A DNA stretch of 64,000 nt from Oleispira sp036960605 (GTDB lineage: Bacteria; Pseudomonadota; Gammaproteobacteria; Pseudomonadales; Oceanobacteraceae), in the NCBI GenBank assembly GCA_036960605.1, contig JBALXI010000020.1:1-64000 (forward strand), read 5' to 3'. Both the position numbers and the translations under genes were made by a program. Shown here piece after piece: positions 62,506 to 64,000 of the stretch (within the stretch, counting starts at the first letter, position 1; every line of letters begins with the position of its first letter). The notes beneath the pieces were generated by a model that was given only the letters and a program-made list of their open reading frames with translations, was not told the DNA's origin and searched no databases.

Positions 62506-64000
62506 CTAGGGTTTAAGCAACGCTTTAACATCCTTCTCTAATGATTCTGCAGATACCGTTGTAGCTGATTGCAGTGGCGCAGCAGAGAGCGTAACTCTAG
62601 ACCAAAAGCGTTTAGGGCGCGTCGTTAATGCGTGGCCATTTTTATGACTAAAGAAACTGCCCCATAATCCGCCCAAAGCCATCGGCACAACAGGCACCGG
62701 AGACTCTTTCAATATACGTTCGATACCTGCTTTAAACGTAGCCACCTCACCATCGGTGGTTAGTTTTCCTTCAGGAAAAATACAAATGATCTCACCGTTA
62801 TCGAGTTCTTCTTTAATGCGCTTAAAGGCATTCTCATAGACATCAATATCGGCCTTAGGCGAACAGATCGGAATGGTCTTGGCAATTTTGAAGAAGGTTT
62901 TTAAGCCCTTCATCTCGGCAATGCTACGATCCATCACAAAGCGAATCGGGCGGTGATAGGTGCCGCCGATGAGCATCGCGTCTACATAGCTCACATGATT
63001 ACAAACCAATACCGCAGGGCCGGTCTCTGGAATATTCTCTAAGCCTTTATCGTGTACGCGATAAAGCGTATGTCCCAGCATCCAAATAAATAAACGTAAT
63101 ACGAACTCAGGTACGCGGGTATAAACATAAGCGGCGACCACAATATTCATAATGGCCAATACCAAAAAGTATTCCGGAATCGTTAGCTCAATCACCACTA
63201 ACGCTAAAATCCCGATGGCAGCACTGGCCACCATGAAAATTGCATTCAGCATGTTGTTCGCAGCAATAATCTGAGCTCGGTTCTTTTCTTCACTGCGGTG
63301 TTGAATCAAGGCTTGTAATGGCACGACGAACAAACCACCAAAGGCGCTGACCATAGCGATATCAAACATCAAACGCCAGTTCTCGACTTGCTGAATAAAG
63401 GCCATCGCCGACATGCCATCAACTACTTGGATACCTGTCACCGCGAAATATAAATCGATGCCAAATACACTCATGCCGATCGAACCGATCGGCACGATGC
63501 CTAATTCAATTTTATGGCCAGATAGTTTTTCACATAATAAAGAACCGATGGCGACACCTAAAGAAAATAGCGTTAACAATAAAGTAACGACTTGCGTCGA
63601 GCCGCCTAAATAATCACGAGCAAAGTTAGGAAACTGAGTTAAGTAGCTTGCGCCGATAAACCAAAACCAACTGATCGCCATAATGGATAAGTAGACCGAA
63701 CGATTTTCTCGCGCCTGCTTGAGAGTATTCACCATTTCGGTGAAGGGGTTCCAGTTGATTTTTAATTGCGGATCATTCGCGGCGGCTCGAGGAATATATT
63801 GGCTGGATAAGAAACCTAAAATGGCGAAGACAACTACGCCACCTGCAATCCAGTATTGCCCTTGTTCAAAATCAAAGAAGATGCCCGCGGTAATGGTGCC
63901 GACCAAGATTGCTAGAAAAGTACCCATTTCAACTAAGGCATTCCCGCCCACCAATTCTTCATCATTAAGCTGTTGCGGCAGTAAGGCGAATTTTACCGGA
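62506..64000 (-). CDS. MFS transporter fused to a PlsC acyltransferase (lysophospholipid transporter/acyltransferase), 5' end outside window
   Basis: The reading frame continues past the right edge (PVKFALLPQQLNDEELVGGNALVEM), so the start is outside the window. The N-terminal part is an LplT-like major facilitator with ~10 helices visible. Residues from ~300 of the visible part form a 1-acyl-glycerol-3-phosphate acyltransferase domain with the HxxxxD motif in CNHVSYVDAML and a FPEGKLT motif. The combination resembles LplT-Aas: import and reacylation of lysophospholipids. The AMP-binding (acyl-ACP synthetase) domain of full Aas fusions is absent after PlsC. Confidence 0.9.
   Translation of the reverse strand, partial: PVKFALLPQQLNDEELVGGNALVEMGTFLAILVGTITAGIFFDFEQGQYWIAGGVVVFAILGFLSSQYIPRAAANDPQLKINWNPFTEMVNTLKQARENRSVYLSIMAISWFWFIGASYLTQFPNFARDYLGGSTQVVTLLLTLFSLGVAIGSLLCEKLSGHKIELGIVPIGSIGMSVFGIDLYFAVTGIQVVDGMSAMAFIQQVENWRLMFDIAMVSAFGGLFVVPLQALIQHRSEEKNRAQIIAANNMLNAIFMVASAAIGILALVVIELTIPEYFLVLAIMNIVVAAYVYTRVPEFVLRLFIWMLGHTLYRVHDKGLENIPETGPAVLVCNHVSYVDAMLIGGTYHRPIRFVMDRSIAEMKGLKTFFKIAKTIPICSPKADIDVYENAFKRIKEELDNGEIICIFPEGKLTTDGEVATFKAGIERILKESPVPVVPMALGGLWGSFFSHKNGHALTTRPKRFWSRVTLSAAPLQSATTVSAESLEKDVKALLKP

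Noticed and set aside
1..64000. CRISPR arrays, tRNA, rRNA or complete insertion sequences
   Set aside because: No spaced direct-repeat series, no cloverleaf-like or rRNA sequence and no transposase frame were recognised by eye.

Overview
The window looks like chromosome from a marine gammaproteobacterium with moderate-to-low GC content, probably of the Oceanospirillales type (Oleispira/Thalassolituus/Bermanella-like). This placement is inferred from gene content: napEFDABC, LruC/GEVED proteins, an H-NOX signalling set, a fused MFS-acyltransferase and a syp-like polysaccharide locus. No rRNA, tRNA, CRISPR array or complete mobile element was recognised.

Layout: (1) 1-5.6 kb holds a moaB fragment whose end departs from the family, then a periplasmic nitrate reductase operon napEFDABC (minus strand) with an FNR-like site upstream. 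(2) 5.7-8.5 kb holds a two-gene operon for a lipoprotein and a large secreted LruC/GEVED protein. (3) 8.8-40.8 kb is an exopolysaccharide locus. It contains glmS, an acyltransferase, glycosyltransferases, a GH123-like protein, Wzz, a priming sugar transferase, Wzx, Wzy, an SLBB export protein, a BY-kinase-like ATPase, an OmpA-like lipoprotein and an SDR. Its regulators are a STAS protein, a hybrid kinase with HPt, an RsbW-REC-PP2C protein and a sigma-54 activator. (4) 40.8-43.7 kb is an H-NOX / histidine kinase / degenerate HD-GYP operon. (5) 43.8-50 kb holds trhO, an ATPase, an unknown protein, a diguanylate cyclase overlapping a di-haem cytochrome peroxidase, and a small secreted protein. 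(6) 50-64 kb holds a secreted amidohydrolase-like lectin protein, a solute-binding protein, an alpha/beta hydrolase with divergent TetR, a porin, a cytochrome b-PilZ fusion with a pentahaem lipoprotein, a cytochrome c', a GDPD, a DMT transporter and a truncated MFS-PlsC fusion.

The most interesting part is region 3. Its gene set matches the Vibrio fischeri syp biofilm locus almost function for function but in a permuted order (M-N-x-y-O-P-Q-R ... J-K-L-A-B-C-D-F-E-G), with extra genes. I find seven good -24/-12 (sigma-54) promoters, all in intergenic regions of this locus and of the adjoining LruC operon. Three of the four promoter-bearing intergenic regions carry a palindrome of the form TTGCA-N3-TGCAA. 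The simplest model is that the sigma-54 activator at 37.2-38.5 kb switches on the whole set, including glmS (precursor supply) and the LruC protein (candidate matrix protein). The STAS/RsbW-PP2C pair would then add a post-translational switch.

A second theme is cyclic-di-GMP and redox signalling: NO sensing by H-NOX, a degenerate HD-GYP, a GGDEF enzyme translationally coupled to a peroxidase, and a cytochrome b domain fused to PilZ domains. These sit beside a biofilm locus, so a link between respiration/NO and matrix production is plausible but is inference only.
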